64,000 nucleotides of DNA. It comes from Bacteroidota bacterium (lineage in GTDB: Bacteria; Bacteroidota; Rhodothermia; JANXDC01). This document shows, piece after piece, positions 35,865-44,809 of this stretch. Within the stretch, counting starts at the first letter, position 1. The number at the start of each line of letters is the position of its first letter. The stretch lies in the NCBI GenBank assembly GCA_025059945.1, contig JANXDC010000015.1, forward strand, positions 120,053 to 184,052, in the 5' to 3' direction. The position numbers and the translations under genes were made by a program. The notes beneath the pieces are model-generated. The model worked only from the letters and a program-made list of their open reading frames with translations. It made no database searches and had not been told where the DNA came from.

Positions 35865-37094
35865 ATGGAAGGGTTGGTTGTGGGGCTGGATATAGGCACG
35901 ACCAAGGTATGCGCCCTGGTGGCCGAACGCGACGAATGGGGCCACGTGAACATCCTGGGCCTCGGGCGAGCGCCTTCGACCGGGATCACCCGGGGGGTGG
36001 TGACCAACATCGAGCAGACCGTGCAGGCTATCCGGCAGGCCATACAGGAGGCTGAGCGCGCCGCAGGCGTTGAGGTGCGCGCCCTCTACGTGGGCGTGGC
36101 CGGAGAGCATATCAGCAGCTCCGAGACCCGCAGCATCGTCACTACGCGCGACGGGGAGATCCGACAGCGGGACGTAGAGCGGCTTCTGGAGGACGCGCGA
36201 CGGCTGCTGCTGCCAGCCGACCGGCAGATCCTGCACCTCATGCCGCAGGAATTCATCGTCGACAACCACGTCGTCGTCCAGAACCCCGTCGGGATGGCTG
36301 GCATCCGGCTAGAGGGTCGCTTTCACGTAGTCACCGGTTTGGTTACGGCTGTGCGCAACCTGCAGCGCTGCGTAGAGCGGGCCGGATACGAAGTGGCCGA
36401 TATCGTACTGCAGCCTCTGGCCTCCTCCTTGGCCGTGCTGGATCCCGAGGAGCGGCGCGCCGGGGTGGCTTTGGTAGACATCGGAGGAGGCACTACGGAC
36501 GTGGCCGTCTTCGAAAACAACGTGATCCGCTACACGGCCGCCATCCCGTTTGCCGGAGATAGCGTGACCGAGGACATTCGTAAGGTGCTCCATCTGTTGC
36601 CGGAGCAAGCAGAAACGCTCAAAATCCAGTACGGCTGCGCAATGGTGGATTGGGTCCGCGACGCGACACAGATCTCTATTCCGGGCATCGGCGGCCGTCC
36701 GCCGCGGACGATACAGCGCAGCGCCTTGGCGCAGGTCATCCAGCCCCGAATGGAGGAGATCTTCGAGCTCGTCTATGAACAATTGCGCCGTTCCGGATAC
36801 CTGCGCCATCTCTCCGCGGGTGTGGTTCTTACCGGAGGCGGGGCATTGCTGGCGGGTATCACGGAGCTGGCCCAACACAAGCTCGGCCTGGAAGCTCGTG
36901 TCGGCCTGCCTGTCGGGGTGCATGGCGGCATGGCCCAGGAGGTGCGCTCGCCCATGTACGCCACGGGCGTGGGACTGATCCACTACGCCTTAAGCCAGCT
37001 CCCCGAGGGCAAAGGGTCCCCGATGCGGGATCAGGGGAGGGGGCTTTGGAGGCGGTTTGTAGAGCGCATTGGACGATGGCTGGAGGAACTGTAA
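35865..37094 (+). CDS. ftsA: Cell division protein FtsA
   Basis: FtsA is the actin-like protein that anchors FtsZ to the membrane. The 409-residue product has the ATPase signatures VVGLDIGTTKVCALVAER, LVDIGGGTTDVAVF and VVLTGGGALLAGITELA, domain 1C with TRSIVTTRDGEIRQRDVERL, and a C-terminal amphipathic helix (LWRRFVERIGRWLEEL) for membrane binding. It lies 13 bases after ftsQ. Confidence 0.96.
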   Translation: MEGLVVGLDIGTTKVCALVAERDEWGHVNILGLGRAPSTGITRGVVTNIEQTVQAIRQAIQEAERAAGVEVRALYVGVAGEHISSSETRSIVTTRDGEIRQRDVERLLEDARRLLLPADRQILHLMPQEFIVDNHVVVQNPVGMAGIRLEGRFHVVTGLVTAVRNLQRCVERAGYEVADIVLQPLASSLAVLDPEERRAGVALVDIGGGTTDVAVFENNVIRYTAAIPFAGDSVTEDIRKVLHLLPEQAETLKIQYGCAMVDWVRDATQISIPGIGGRPPRTIQRSALAQVIQPRMEEIFELVYEQLRRSGYLRHLSAGVVLTGGGALLAGITELAQHKLGLEARVGLPVGVHGGMAQEVRSPMYATGVGLIHYALSQLPEGKGSPMRDQGRGLWRRFVERIGRWLEEL

Positions 37095-37112
37095 CATAAA
37101 AGGAGTCTGGCT

Positions 37113-38381
37113 ATGCCAGAACAACCGATGCCCTTTGTGATCGAGATCCCCACCCAAGAGGTAGCCCGTATTAAGGTCGTAGGCGTGGGAGGAGGAGGGG
37201 GCAACGCGCTGAACAACATGATCCGCCAAGGCATCAAGGGGGTGGAGTTCATCGCGGTCAACACCGACCGGCAGGATTTGGATGGAAATCTGGCGCCGGC
37301 AAAGGTGCAGATAGGCCGGTTGCTCACGCGTGGACTCGGAGCCGGCTCGAAACCGGAGATTGGGCGCCAAGCCGCCGAAGAGTCCATTGAGGAGCTGGAG
37401 CGTGTGCTAGAGGGCGCGGACATGGTCTTTTTGGCCGCCGGTATGGGCGGAGGCACGGGGACCGGCGCTACGCCCATCATCGGTGGTGTGGCGCGCCGGT
37501 TAGGTATTCTCACCGTGGCCGTGGTCACCATGCCCTATGAGGATGAAGGGCCGGCCCGGATGCGCAAGGCCCTGGCCGGGATTCAAGCCCTCGCCCCTCA
37601 GGTCGATACGTTGATCGTCATCCCCAATCAGCGCCTCATGGAGCTGGCCGAGGAACGGGAGGATCTGACCCTGGAGCAGGCCTTTCTGTTGGCCGATCAG
37701 GTGCTCTATAACGCCGTAAAGGGGATCGCGGAAGTGATCACCGTGCGCGGGGTGATCAACTTGGATTTTGCGGATGTGCGCACCGTCCTGGAAAACGGCG
37801 GAGCTGCCCTTATTGGAAGCAGTACCGCCACGGGACCTAATCGGGCCGAAGAGGCGATCTACGGAGCCCTGCGACATCCCATGATGAATGGCCGCACCAT
37901 CGCCGGGGCTCGACATGTGCTGGTGAACATCACCGCCGGCACTCCACCGCTTATGCGCGAAATCCGCACCATTCTAGGGGTGCTCAACCGGGAGGCCCAG
38001 GATGTGCAGGAGATCCTGCATGGGGTTATCGTGGACGAAGAGGTGGGCGAGCAGCTGCGCGTGACGGTCCTGGCCACCGGTTTTGCCGAGCCCTTGCTGG
38101 AAGCTTTGGCTGCGCCGCATACTCGACGGCCGAATCTGGCCCCGGCGTCGGCCCCTATGGCCGAATCGGATAGGGTTGTGGAGTCTTCTTTGCCGGAGCG
38201 ATCCTCTCGGTCCACAGCCCCAGACGAAGAGCGGGCTCCGTTAAGCCGTCCGTTGGAGGAACCCGCTATCGATCGCAGACGCGCAGACCCCAAGGTCGTG
38301 CGGCTATCCTCGGATAGCGGAAAGCCCTCCGCAGAGCAAGACCTGGGGCTGCCGACCCTGCTGCGCCGTATCATGGACTAA
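37113..38381 (+). CDS. ftsZ: Cell division protein FtsZ
   Basis: FtsZ is the tubulin-like GTPase that forms the Z ring. The 422-residue product has VVGVGGGGGNALNNMI, the tubulin signature GGGTGTG at residues 112-118 and NLDFADVRTVLENGG. A variable acidic linker of about 70 residues follows, then the conserved C-terminal tail LGLPTLLRRIMD that binds FtsA. It is the last gene of the dcw run, before a terminator. Confidence 0.97.
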   Translation: MPEQPMPFVIEIPTQEVARIKVVGVGGGGGNALNNMIRQGIKGVEFIAVNTDRQDLDGNLAPAKVQIGRLLTRGLGAGSKPEIGRQAAEESIEELERVLEGADMVFLAAGMGGGTGTGATPIIGGVARRLGILTVAVVTMPYEDEGPARMRKALAGIQALAPQVDTLIVIPNQRLMELAEEREDLTLEQAFLLADQVLYNAVKGIAEVITVRGVINLDFADVRTVLENGGAALIGSSTATGPNRAEEAIYGALRHPMMNGRTIAGARHVLVNITAGTPPLMREIRTILGVLNREAQDVQEILHGVIVDEEVGEQLRVTVLATGFAEPLLEALAAPHTRRPNLAPASAPMAESDRVVESSLPERSSRSTAPDEERAPLSRPLEEPAIDRRRADPKVVRLSSDSGKPSAEQDLGLPTLLRRIMD

Positions 38382-38416
38382 GCAGGCTCCTCGGCGCCTT
38401 ATGGGTTGTTTGCGAC

Positions 38417-38444
38417 CGCAAACCTGACCGGTTTGCGTTTCTTT
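38417..38444 (+). terminator. Rho-independent terminator after ftsZ
   Basis: CGCAAACC (38417-38424) pairs with GGTTTGCG (38430-38437) around TGACC, followed by TTTCTTT. It closes the dcw operon 35 bases after the ftsZ stop. The rest of the gap to 38552 contains TTGACA (38472-38477) without a clear partner box. Confidence 0.8.
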
Positions 38445-38552
38445 GGGGGGGCTCGTAACATTGTGCACCCGTTGACACGATCGGTCTTCACGTCTCGGGT
38501 GATGTAACCGTATCGTGCTCAAACCTCGACAAGTCGATTTGAATTTTTCGTC

Positions 38553-40262
38553 ATGGGTTTCGAAGGCAAAACCGCATTGGTATTGGGCGGGGCCGGCCTG
38601 GTGGGCCGGGCCGTATGCCGAGAGCTTCTGCGCGCCCGCATCGGGCGCTTGGTCGTGGCCGCCCTGACGAAGTCCGAAGCTGAGGAGGCCGTCCAAGAGC
38701 TGCGCGCTCTGGCCGCCTCGCTGGGCCTGGAGGTTGACATCCGAGAGGCCTGGGGCAACGTGATGGTGCGCACGGCCTGGAAAGACCGCTCCCTGCGCGA
38801 GCTGCTGGCCGATCCGGAAGTCAGGTTTCGGCTGCTGCGAGACATCTGGGATACGCTCGATGAGGAGATCGTAAAGGCCAGTTGGCTCTACGAGCTGCTC
38901 GTGCGGGAAAAGCCGCAGCTGGTGGTGGACTGCATCAACACGGCCACGGTGGTAGCCTATCAAGACGTGTACACGGCCTCTCGGCGCTGTTTGTACGCCC
39001 TGCAGCGGGGGGCCTCGGCCGATCTGCTGCGCCGGGAGCTGGAGCACCTTTTGGCCATCCAATACATCCCCCAGCTCATTCGGCATGTTCAGATCCTGGC
39101 GGCCGCCCTGGAGCACGCCGGCGTAGAGGTTTACCTAAAGGTGGGCACCACGGGCACGGGCGGAATGGGCTTCAATGTGCCCTATACGCACTCTGAGGGG
39201 CGGCCCTCTCGGATGCTCCTTTCCAAATCCGCGGTGGCGGGAGCCCATACGCTTTTGCTTTACCTGTTGGGCAGAACCCCGGGCCGCACGATCATCAAGG
39301 AGCTTAAGCCCGCCGCCGCTGTGGGCTGGAAGCGCATCGCCTATGGGCCGGTCTACCGAGCAGGTAAGCCGATAGAGTTGCAGGATTGCCCGGAGCCGCT
39401 CCTGTTGCAGGAGGGGGAGAGCTTGTCGCTAGAGGACGAAAAGCCCGTGCTGCGCCTGGGCCGCTATCTGGAGGCTCCTTTTATCGACGTGGGGGAAAAT
39501 GGCGTCTTCGCCCGCAGCGAGTTCGAAATCCTCTCCGAAGAGGGCCAGATGGAGTTCATCACGCCCGAGGAGATCGCCCAAGCGGTCCGTTGGGAGCTGG
39601 AGGGCCGCAACACGGGTCGGGACGTGATCGATGCCCTCGATGCAGCCGTCTTGGGGCCCACCTATCGGGCGGGCAACCTCCGGACTCGGGCTTTGCAGAT
39701 GCTGGAGGCCCTGGAACAGCAGCACGGCGTAGAAGGCGTGGCCTTTGAGATGCTGGGCCCTCCTCGGCTCTCGAAGCTTCTTTGGGAGGCGTATCTGTTG
39801 CGCTTGGAGGTGGGCAGTCTGCGGGCCCTGGCCTGCGCCGATCCACAGGCCCTGGCCATCGGTCTGGAGGTTCGGGTGCGCCAACAGGCGGAGCTGCGCC
39901 GGCGGATCCTCTCTATAGGATTAGCTATTCTGGCGGCCGACGGTCGGCACTGGTGGCGGGGGGCGGAGCTCAAAGTGCCGGATCCCCCCGCCTGTCCTGA
40001 GGAGCTCCTCATCACGGCCGAACGCATCCACCAATGGGCCGAGCAGGGCTGGGTGGACCTAAGGCCCCAAAACATGGCCCAATGGCGTCAGCGCGCTCAA
40101 GCCATCATAGCCCAAGCCGAAGGGATCGGCGTGCGCTCCGACAGCGCCATCACGCAGGACAAGCTATACTGGAAGACGGATCTAGACGAGCGCCTGCAGC
40201 CGGGCAAGCTGGCCGCCTGGATTTTCGCCCACGAGGAGGGCGGCTACCGGATGAAGCGATAG
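38553..40262 (+). CDS. Uncharacterised NAD(P)-binding Rossmann-fold protein, 569 residues
   Basis: The N-terminus KTALVLGGAGLVGRAVCREL (about 6-25) is a GxxGxxG dinucleotide-binding motif of the short-chain dehydrogenase type. The remaining ~540 residues do not match a family I can name. Notable are a glycine-rich KVGTTGTGGMGFNVPYTHSE (about 195-215), followed by KSAVAGAHTLLLYLLGR, and an alpha-helical C-terminal third. There is no signal peptide or membrane segment, so it should be cytoplasmic. It follows the ftsZ terminator and ends seven bases from the convergent pruA stop, so it is probably a single transcript. I do not know its function; a link to proline or glutamate metabolism is only suggested by the neighbour. 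Confidence 0.75.
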   Translation: MGFEGKTALVLGGAGLVGRAVCRELLRARIGRLVVAALTKSEAEEAVQELRALAASLGLEVDIREAWGNVMVRTAWKDRSLRELLADPEVRFRLLRDIWDTLDEEIVKASWLYELLVREKPQLVVDCINTATVVAYQDVYTASRRCLYALQRGASADLLRRELEHLLAIQYIPQLIRHVQILAAALEHAGVEVYLKVGTTGTGGMGFNVPYTHSEGRPSRMLLSKSAVAGAHTLLLYLLGRTPGRTIIKELKPAAAVGWKRIAYGPVYRAGKPIELQDCPEPLLLQEGESLSLEDEKPVLRLGRYLEAPFIDVGENGVFARSEFEILSEEGQMEFITPEEIAQAVRWELEGRNTGRDVIDALDAAVLGPTYRAGNLRTRALQMLEALEQQHGVEGVAFEMLGPPRLSKLLWEAYLLRLEVGSLRALACADPQALAIGLEVRVRQQAELRRRILSIGLAILAADGRHWWRGAELKVPDPPACPEELLITAERIHQWAEQGWVDLRPQNMAQWRQRAQAIIAQAEGIGVRSDSAITQDKLYWKTDLDERLQPGKLAAWIFAHEEGGYRMKR

Positions 40263-40269
40263 GCGGCCT

Positions 40270-41931
40270 TTAGCCCGCCGATGTAGCGGCCTGAGGGAGC
40301 TCTGCTGGATCTTCCTGCATAAACGGATAGGCGAAGTGCCGGGGCGGTAGGAAGGTCTCCTTGATGGCTCGGGGTGTAATCCAGCGGAGCAAGTTTAGGT
40401 AGCTGCCCGCTTTGTCGTTTGTGCCCGAGGCCCGGCTGCCCCCGAAGGGCTGTTGCCCCACCACGGCGCCCGTGGGCTTGTCGTTGATGTAGAAGTTTCC
40501 GGCTGCGTAGCGCAGCAGTTCTGTGGCCAGCTGTATGGCCTTCCGATCTTGCGCGAAGATCGAGCCCGTAAGCCCGTAGGGGCTTGTTTGATCCACAATG
40601 CGGAGCGTGTCGGCGTATTGGGCGTCTGGGTACACGTAGACGCTCACCACGGGTCCGAAGATCTCCTCGCACATCAAGCGAGAACCCGGGTCCGCTGTCT
40701 CGATAAGCGTGGGGGCGATGTAGTAGCCCGTCGTATCATCGTAGGTGCCTCCATATAGGATCTGCGCCTCCGCGGAGCGGCGCGCATATTCGATGTAGCC
40801 CACGATGTTCCGGAAGGCCGCCCTGTCGATGACGGCGTTGAAGAAGTTCCGAAAATCCTCCGGGGGGCCCATGCGGATCTCCGCCAGTTGGCCCAGGAGC
40901 AGCTCTTTGAGTTTGGGCCAGCGGCTTTTGGGCGCGTAGATGCGCGAAGCAGCCGAGCACTTCTGCCCTTGATATTCGTATCCGCCGCGCACGATGGCCG
41001 TGGCCGCCGCCTCCAGGTCCGCGCTCGGGTGCACGACGATGAAGTCTTTGCCCCCCGTCTCCCCCACGAGCCGGGGATAGGTGCGATAGCGCTCTATGTG
41101 CTCTCCGACGAGCTTCCACATGTATCGGAAGGTGTTCGTAGAGCCGGTAAAATGAACACCGGCCAGATCCGGATGCGAAAGCACCAGGGCACCGATTTGA
41201 GGTCCGCTTCCGGGTAGGAAGTTGATCACCCCCGGAGGCAAGCCAGCGGCCTCCAAGAGCCGGTACACATAGTAGTTCGAGTACAAGGCGGTGGAGGCGG
41301 GCTTCCACAGCACTGTGTTGCCCATAAGGGCGGGGGCTGTGGGGAGGTTGCCGCCAATAGAGGTGAAATTGAAAGGCGTTACGGCGAAGATAAACCCCTC
41401 TAGCGGCCGGTACTCCATCCGGTTCCACATGCCCGGGGCTGAGTCGGGCTGCTGCTCGTAGATGAACTGCATGTAGTAGACGTTGAAGCGAAAGAAATCG
41501 ACAAGTTCGCAGGCGGCGTCGATCTCGGCCTGAAAGACGTTTTTGCTCTGCCCCAATATGGTGGCCGCGTTCAGGGTGTCGCGCCAGGGGCCAGCGAGCA
41601 GATCCGCTGCCTTGAGAAAGATCGCCGCTCGTTCTTCCCAAGGCCATCGGGACCATTCCTGCCAGGCGTGCTTGGCGGCCTCAAGGGCCAACTCTACCTC
41701 ACGAGGGCCGGCTTGATGAAAGCGGGCCAGAACGTGGCCGTGCTCATGAGGGCAGACGACCTCCTGCACCTGGCCTGTGTACAGCTCCTCTCCCGCCACG
41801 ATGACGGGGATTTCGATCACCTCGGAGCGCATCTGTTCGATGCGCCGCCGCAGACTAGCCCGTTCCGGGGTGCCCGGGGCGTAACTGCGAACGGGCTCGT
41901 TTGTGGGACGGGGGATCTTGTACAGGCCCAT
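40270..41931 (-). CDS. pruA: L-glutamate gamma-semialdehyde dehydrogenase (P5C dehydrogenase)
   Basis: This enzyme oxidises glutamate semialdehyde, made from proline or arginine, to glutamate with NAD. The 553-residue product is of the single-function, mitochondrial-like ALDH4 type (about 540 residues), not the long PutA. It shows FAVTPFNFTSIGGNLPTAPA, FTGSTNTFRYMW, VGETGGKDFIVVHPSAD (catalytic Glu), EYQGQKCSAASRIY (catalytic Cys) and GSRASGTNDKAGS. Proline dehydrogenase is not in the window. It probably has its own promoter (41965-41972). Confidence 0.95.
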   Translation of the reverse strand: MGLYKIPRPTNEPVRSYAPGTPERASLRRRIEQMRSEVIEIPVIVAGEELYTGQVQEVVCPHEHGHVLARFHQAGPREVELALEAAKHAWQEWSRWPWEERAAIFLKAADLLAGPWRDTLNAATILGQSKNVFQAEIDAACELVDFFRFNVYYMQFIYEQQPDSAPGMWNRMEYRPLEGFIFAVTPFNFTSIGGNLPTAPALMGNTVLWKPASTALYSNYYVYRLLEAAGLPPGVINFLPGSGPQIGALVLSHPDLAGVHFTGSTNTFRYMWKLVGEHIERYRTYPRLVGETGGKDFIVVHPSADLEAAATAIVRGGYEYQGQKCSAASRIYAPKSRWPKLKELLLGQLAEIRMGPPEDFRNFFNAVIDRAAFRNIVGYIEYARRSAEAQILYGGTYDDTTGYYIAPTLIETADPGSRLMCEEIFGPVVSVYVYPDAQYADTLRIVDQTSPYGLTGSIFAQDRKAIQLATELLRYAAGNFYINDKPTGAVVGQQPFGGSRASGTNDKAGSYLNLLRWITPRAIKETFLPPRHFAYPFMQEDPAELPQAATSAG

Positions 41932-41964
41932 AGCGCGCTTCTCCGCAAACGGGGTTCATCAAAC

Positions 41965-41972
41965 CAAAGTTA
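41965..41972 (-). promoter_or_regulatory. Putative promoter of pruA
   Basis: On the minus strand TAACTTTG is a perfect TAnnTTTG box, 33 bases upstream of the pruA ATG, with a T-run about 16-21 bases further upstream. It separates pruA from the amidohydrolase run before it. Confidence 0.5.
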
Positions 41973-41996
41973 CGAGATCGGGGAACGAAAAAAGCA

Positions 41997-43286
41997 TCAT
42001 TCGGGCGGCTTTTTGTAAATAACGCCGCCCTTCATAACGAAGAGCACGCGCTCCATGACCGTGATGTCGCGCGTGGGATCGCCCGGCACGGCGATCAGAT
42101 CGGCGTACTTGCCCGCCTCGATTGTGCCGATTCGATCCTCCCATCCCAGCAATCGGGCCGCCTCGCGCGTGGCCGCAAGCAGTGCATCAACGGGGCGCAT
42201 GCCGCCTTCGACCATGAGCCGAAATTCGCGCGCGTTTTGCCCATGTGGGAAGACACCGGCGTCTGTGCCGAAGGCGATCCGAACCCCGGCTTGGGCGGCT
42301 TTGCGGAAGCTTTCTCGCATGCGGGGTGCGATCTCCAGGGCCTTGGCGGCAGGCTGCGGGGGGAGTTCGCCGCGTTGGGCCTTGCGGTAGACGGTCTCGC
42401 CGGCCAGGAGCGTGGGCACCAGGTAGGTGCCATGCGCCTTCAGGAGCGCGATCGCCTCATCGTCGAGCATGGACCCGTGTTCGATCGAGGCCACCCCCGC
42501 TCGGACGGCCACTTTGATGCCCTCGGTTCCGTGCGCGTGCGCGGCGACGCGTTTTCCGTGGCGCGCGGCCTCCTCGACGACGGCTCGGATCTCCTCGAAG
42601 GTCATCTGTTGGGCCCCCGCGGGGTCGCGTATCGAGAGCACGCCCCCCGTGGCGCAGATCTTGATAAGGTCCGCGCCGTACTTGATCTGATACCGCACCG
42701 CGGCTGCGGCCTCATTAGGTCCGTTGGCGATGCCGCGCTCGATGCCCGGTTCGCGTCCGAACAAGTCCGGTCGGAACCCCGTCACGTCGCAGTGTCCGCC
42801 CGTGATTCCGATAGCATGCGCGGCCACCTGTAGCCGAGGCCCAGGCACAAGGCCGCGTTCAATCGCATCCCGCAGGGCCACGTCCACCCAGTCGCTTGCC
42901 CCCACGTTGCGGCCCGCCGTGAAGCCGGCCTCCAGCATTTTGCGCGCGTTCACAGCCGCCCGCAGGGCCGCATAGGCCGGCACCTCCTGCAGGGGTTGAA
43001 AATACCCCATTACGGAGGAGCTGTCCGAGCTCAGGTGCACGTGGCAGTCGATAAGCCCTGGCAGTACGGTATAAGCGCTCAGGTTTAGCACGGGCACCCC
43101 AGGCGGAATCCGCGAAGCCGGCACGACGGCCTCTATGCGATCTCCTCGCACCAGGACGGCCATATCGGATTTCAGGCTGCCGTCTGTGGCGTCAAAAAGC
43201 CGGCCGGCCCGGATGGCCAGCCGTTCCGGGGCTTGCGCCTGCGCGGCGCCCGCAAACAGGCAAAGCAGCACCCAAACACGCCTCAT
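41997..43286 (-). CDS. Secreted amidohydrolase-family protein
   Basis: This is a metal-dependent hydrolase of the imidazolonepropionase / Xaa-Pro dipeptidase-like branch, 429 residues with a signal peptide (1-20, ending AAQAQA). The metal-site motifs are CHVHLSSD, DLIKICATGGV (possible carbamylated Lys), HAHGTEG, SIEHGSML and FGTDAGVF. Homologues hydrolyse dipeptides, imidazolones and similar compounds, and substrate cannot be predicted. It is the last gene of the minus-strand run that begins at the cytochrome gene, 16 bases after mqnD. Confidence 0.9.
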   Translation of the reverse strand: MRRVWVLLCLFAGAAQAQAPERLAIRAGRLFDATDGSLKSDMAVLVRGDRIEAVVPASRIPPGVPVLNLSAYTVLPGLIDCHVHLSSDSSSVMGYFQPLQEVPAYAALRAAVNARKMLEAGFTAGRNVGASDWVDVALRDAIERGLVPGPRLQVAAHAIGITGGHCDVTGFRPDLFGREPGIERGIANGPNEAAAAVRYQIKYGADLIKICATGGVLSIRDPAGAQQMTFEEIRAVVEEAARHGKRVAAHAHGTEGIKVAVRAGVASIEHGSMLDDEAIALLKAHGTYLVPTLLAGETVYRKAQRGELPPQPAAKALEIAPRMRESFRKAAQAGVRIAFGTDAGVFPHGQNAREFRLMVEGGMRPVDALLAATREAARLLGWEDRIGTIEAGKYADLIAVPGDPTRDITVMERVLFVMKGGVIYKKPPE

Positions 43287-43302
43287 CGCGAATCTCCTCG
43301 CC

Positions 43303-44157
43303 TTAGGATGCGTCTACGAAATCCACGGTCACTTTCCGGGGGATCCAGCCGGCCTGATAGCCGCGATCCAGAAACCGCTGCACCGCCTGCCGGCCCTCAG
43401 GTCCGTAATCTACGGTGCGCCGGTTGACATACATGCTAACGAAGCGGTCGGCCTCCTCAGGGCTTAGGTCGCGAGCATAGCGGAGGGCGTATTCCAGGGC
43501 CTCCCGGCGATGTTCGAGAGCGTAAAGAACGCTCTGGCGCAGGAGCCGCGCCACGTCGCGCATCACATCCGGACCCAAATCGCGTCGGACCACATTGCCG
43601 CCAAGAGGCAGGGGCAGGCCGGTCTGCTCATACCACCAGCGGCCCAGGTTCAGAACCGCATATAGGCCATATCGCCTGTAGCTTAACTGCCCTTCGTGAA
43701 TGATAAGCCCCGCGGGCACCTCTTGGCGGGCGACGGCCCCTAGAATCTGGTCGAACGGCATCACGACCGGCTCGAAGACGGGCAAGCGCAGCCGGAGCGC
43801 CAGATACGCCGAAGTCCACAGCCCAGGAACGGCGATCCGGGCTCCGTACAGGGAATCGGGCTCAAAGGGTCGGGTCGCCACGACTATCGGGCCGTAATCG
43901 GCCTCGGCCATGCTTGCCCCGGCGCCGAGAAGCGCGTATCGATCAGCCACGTAGGCGTAGGCGTGAAAGGAAAGGGCCGATACAGCATAGCGCCCCTCGA
44001 GCGCGGCGCGGTTGAGCGTTTCGATATCCGCCAGCACGTGCTCAAAGCGGTATCGGCCCGTGGGGATTCGGGGTGGCTCCGAGCTCAGGGCGTAAAACAT
44101 GAAGGCATCGTCGGCATCCGGACTGTGGGCGACCGACAGGCGTATGAGTTCTCGCAT
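43303..44157 (-). CDS. mqnD: 1,4-dihydroxy-6-naphthoate synthase MqnD
   Basis: MqnD converts cyclic de-hypoxanthine futalosine to 1,4-dihydroxy-6-naphthoate in the futalosine menaquinone pathway. The 284-residue product shows the family pattern LSVAHSPDADDAFMFYAL, AVSALSFHAYAYVADRYALL with conserved Ser-His, GPIVVA and VPAGLIIHEGQLSYRRYGL. It is not to be confused with its distant relative MqnA, also in this window. It lies 30 bases after the outer-membrane gene and shares the transcript with menG. Confidence 0.9.
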   Translation of the reverse strand: MRELIRLSVAHSPDADDAFMFYALSSEPPRIPTGRYRFEHVLADIETLNRAALEGRYAVSALSFHAYAYVADRYALLGAGASMAEADYGPIVVATRPFEPDSLYGARIAVPGLWTSAYLALRLRLPVFEPVVMPFDQILGAVARQEVPAGLIIHEGQLSYRRYGLYAVLNLGRWWYEQTGLPLPLGGNVVRRDLGPDVMRDVARLLRQSVLYALEHRREALEYALRYARDLSPEEADRFVSMYVNRRTVDYGPEGRQAVQRFLDRGYQAGWIPRKVTVDFVDAS

Positions 44158-44187
44158 AGGGCTGAGTTTTTTGCCGAACCGGGATCC

Positions 44188-44790
44188 CTACAGCCCTAGG
44201 CCGAGGCGCAGGTGTACGAGGTTGACCCGCAGATCGTCCCAGGCGCCGGGCTCGTTTAGGTTGTCCAAGGCGAGGTTGTAGCGGATCTCCGGATACAGGG
44301 CAAGTCCGAGCAGGCGCACACGCAGCCCCAGGCCCACGTTGCCGCTCCACGAGAGCACCTTGATCCGGTCTCGCAGGGGGCGGCCCTCGGCGTCCTTGGC
44401 GTCGATCTTAACCGCGGCCTGCGGGCCCAGTAGCACGTAGGGGGAGATCAAGGGGACCGCAAGCTGCAGCACAAGATCCAGGGGCACGTTTACGAAATTG
44501 ATCTCAAAGTCGCTTCCCTGGCTGATGCTGCCTGTGCTGGATTGCGCTCCGATCCGTTTCACCGACCAGAAAAAGCCAGGCCGCAGATGGGTTGTCGAGG
44601 AAAGCCCCAAATCCAGGAAAAGCCCCACGTCGTAGCCCGAACGACGTTCGTAAATGTCCCTGGCGGAGCCGTTTTGCAGGGCTCTGGGCGAGCTGTAGTT
44701 TAGCCCCCCCACTACGCCCACCCCGATGCCTTGGCCGTAGGAAAGGCCAGCGCCCACTAGGCACGCCAGACAGAGAAGAAGCCGCTTCAT
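44188..44790 (-). CDS. Outer-membrane beta-barrel protein, small
   Basis: The 200-residue product has a signal peptide (1-19, ending LSYGQ). It then alternates hydrophobic and polar residues in strands such as GIGVGVVGGLNYSS, YDVGLFLDLGLSS and WSGNVGLGLRVRLLGLALY, ending in VHLRLGLGL. This suits an eight-stranded barrel of the porin-family type common in Bacteroidota. No function can be assigned. It lies within the menG-mqnD run, 19 bases after menG. Confidence 0.8.
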   Translation of the reverse strand: MKRLLLCLACLVGAGLSYGQGIGVGVVGGLNYSSPRALQNGSARDIYERRSGYDVGLFLDLGLSSTTHLRPGFFWSVKRIGAQSSTGSISQGSDFEINFVNVPLDLVLQLAVPLISPYVLLGPQAAVKIDAKDAEGRPLRDRIKVLSWSGNVGLGLRVRLLGLALYPEIRYNLALDNLNEPGAWDDLRVNLVHLRLGLGL

Positions 44791-44809
44791 GGGGGTCGTC
44801 CTCCTGCAT

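Noticed and set aside
40262..40280. GC-rich inverted repeat between the unknown gene and pruA as terminator
   Set aside because: Pairing is imperfect and lacks a T-run; it may still slow transcription but cannot be supported.
40736..41656. 306-codon frame on the same strand as pruA in another frame
   Set aside because: It is a shadow of pruA, whose catalytic motifs are intact in the main frame.
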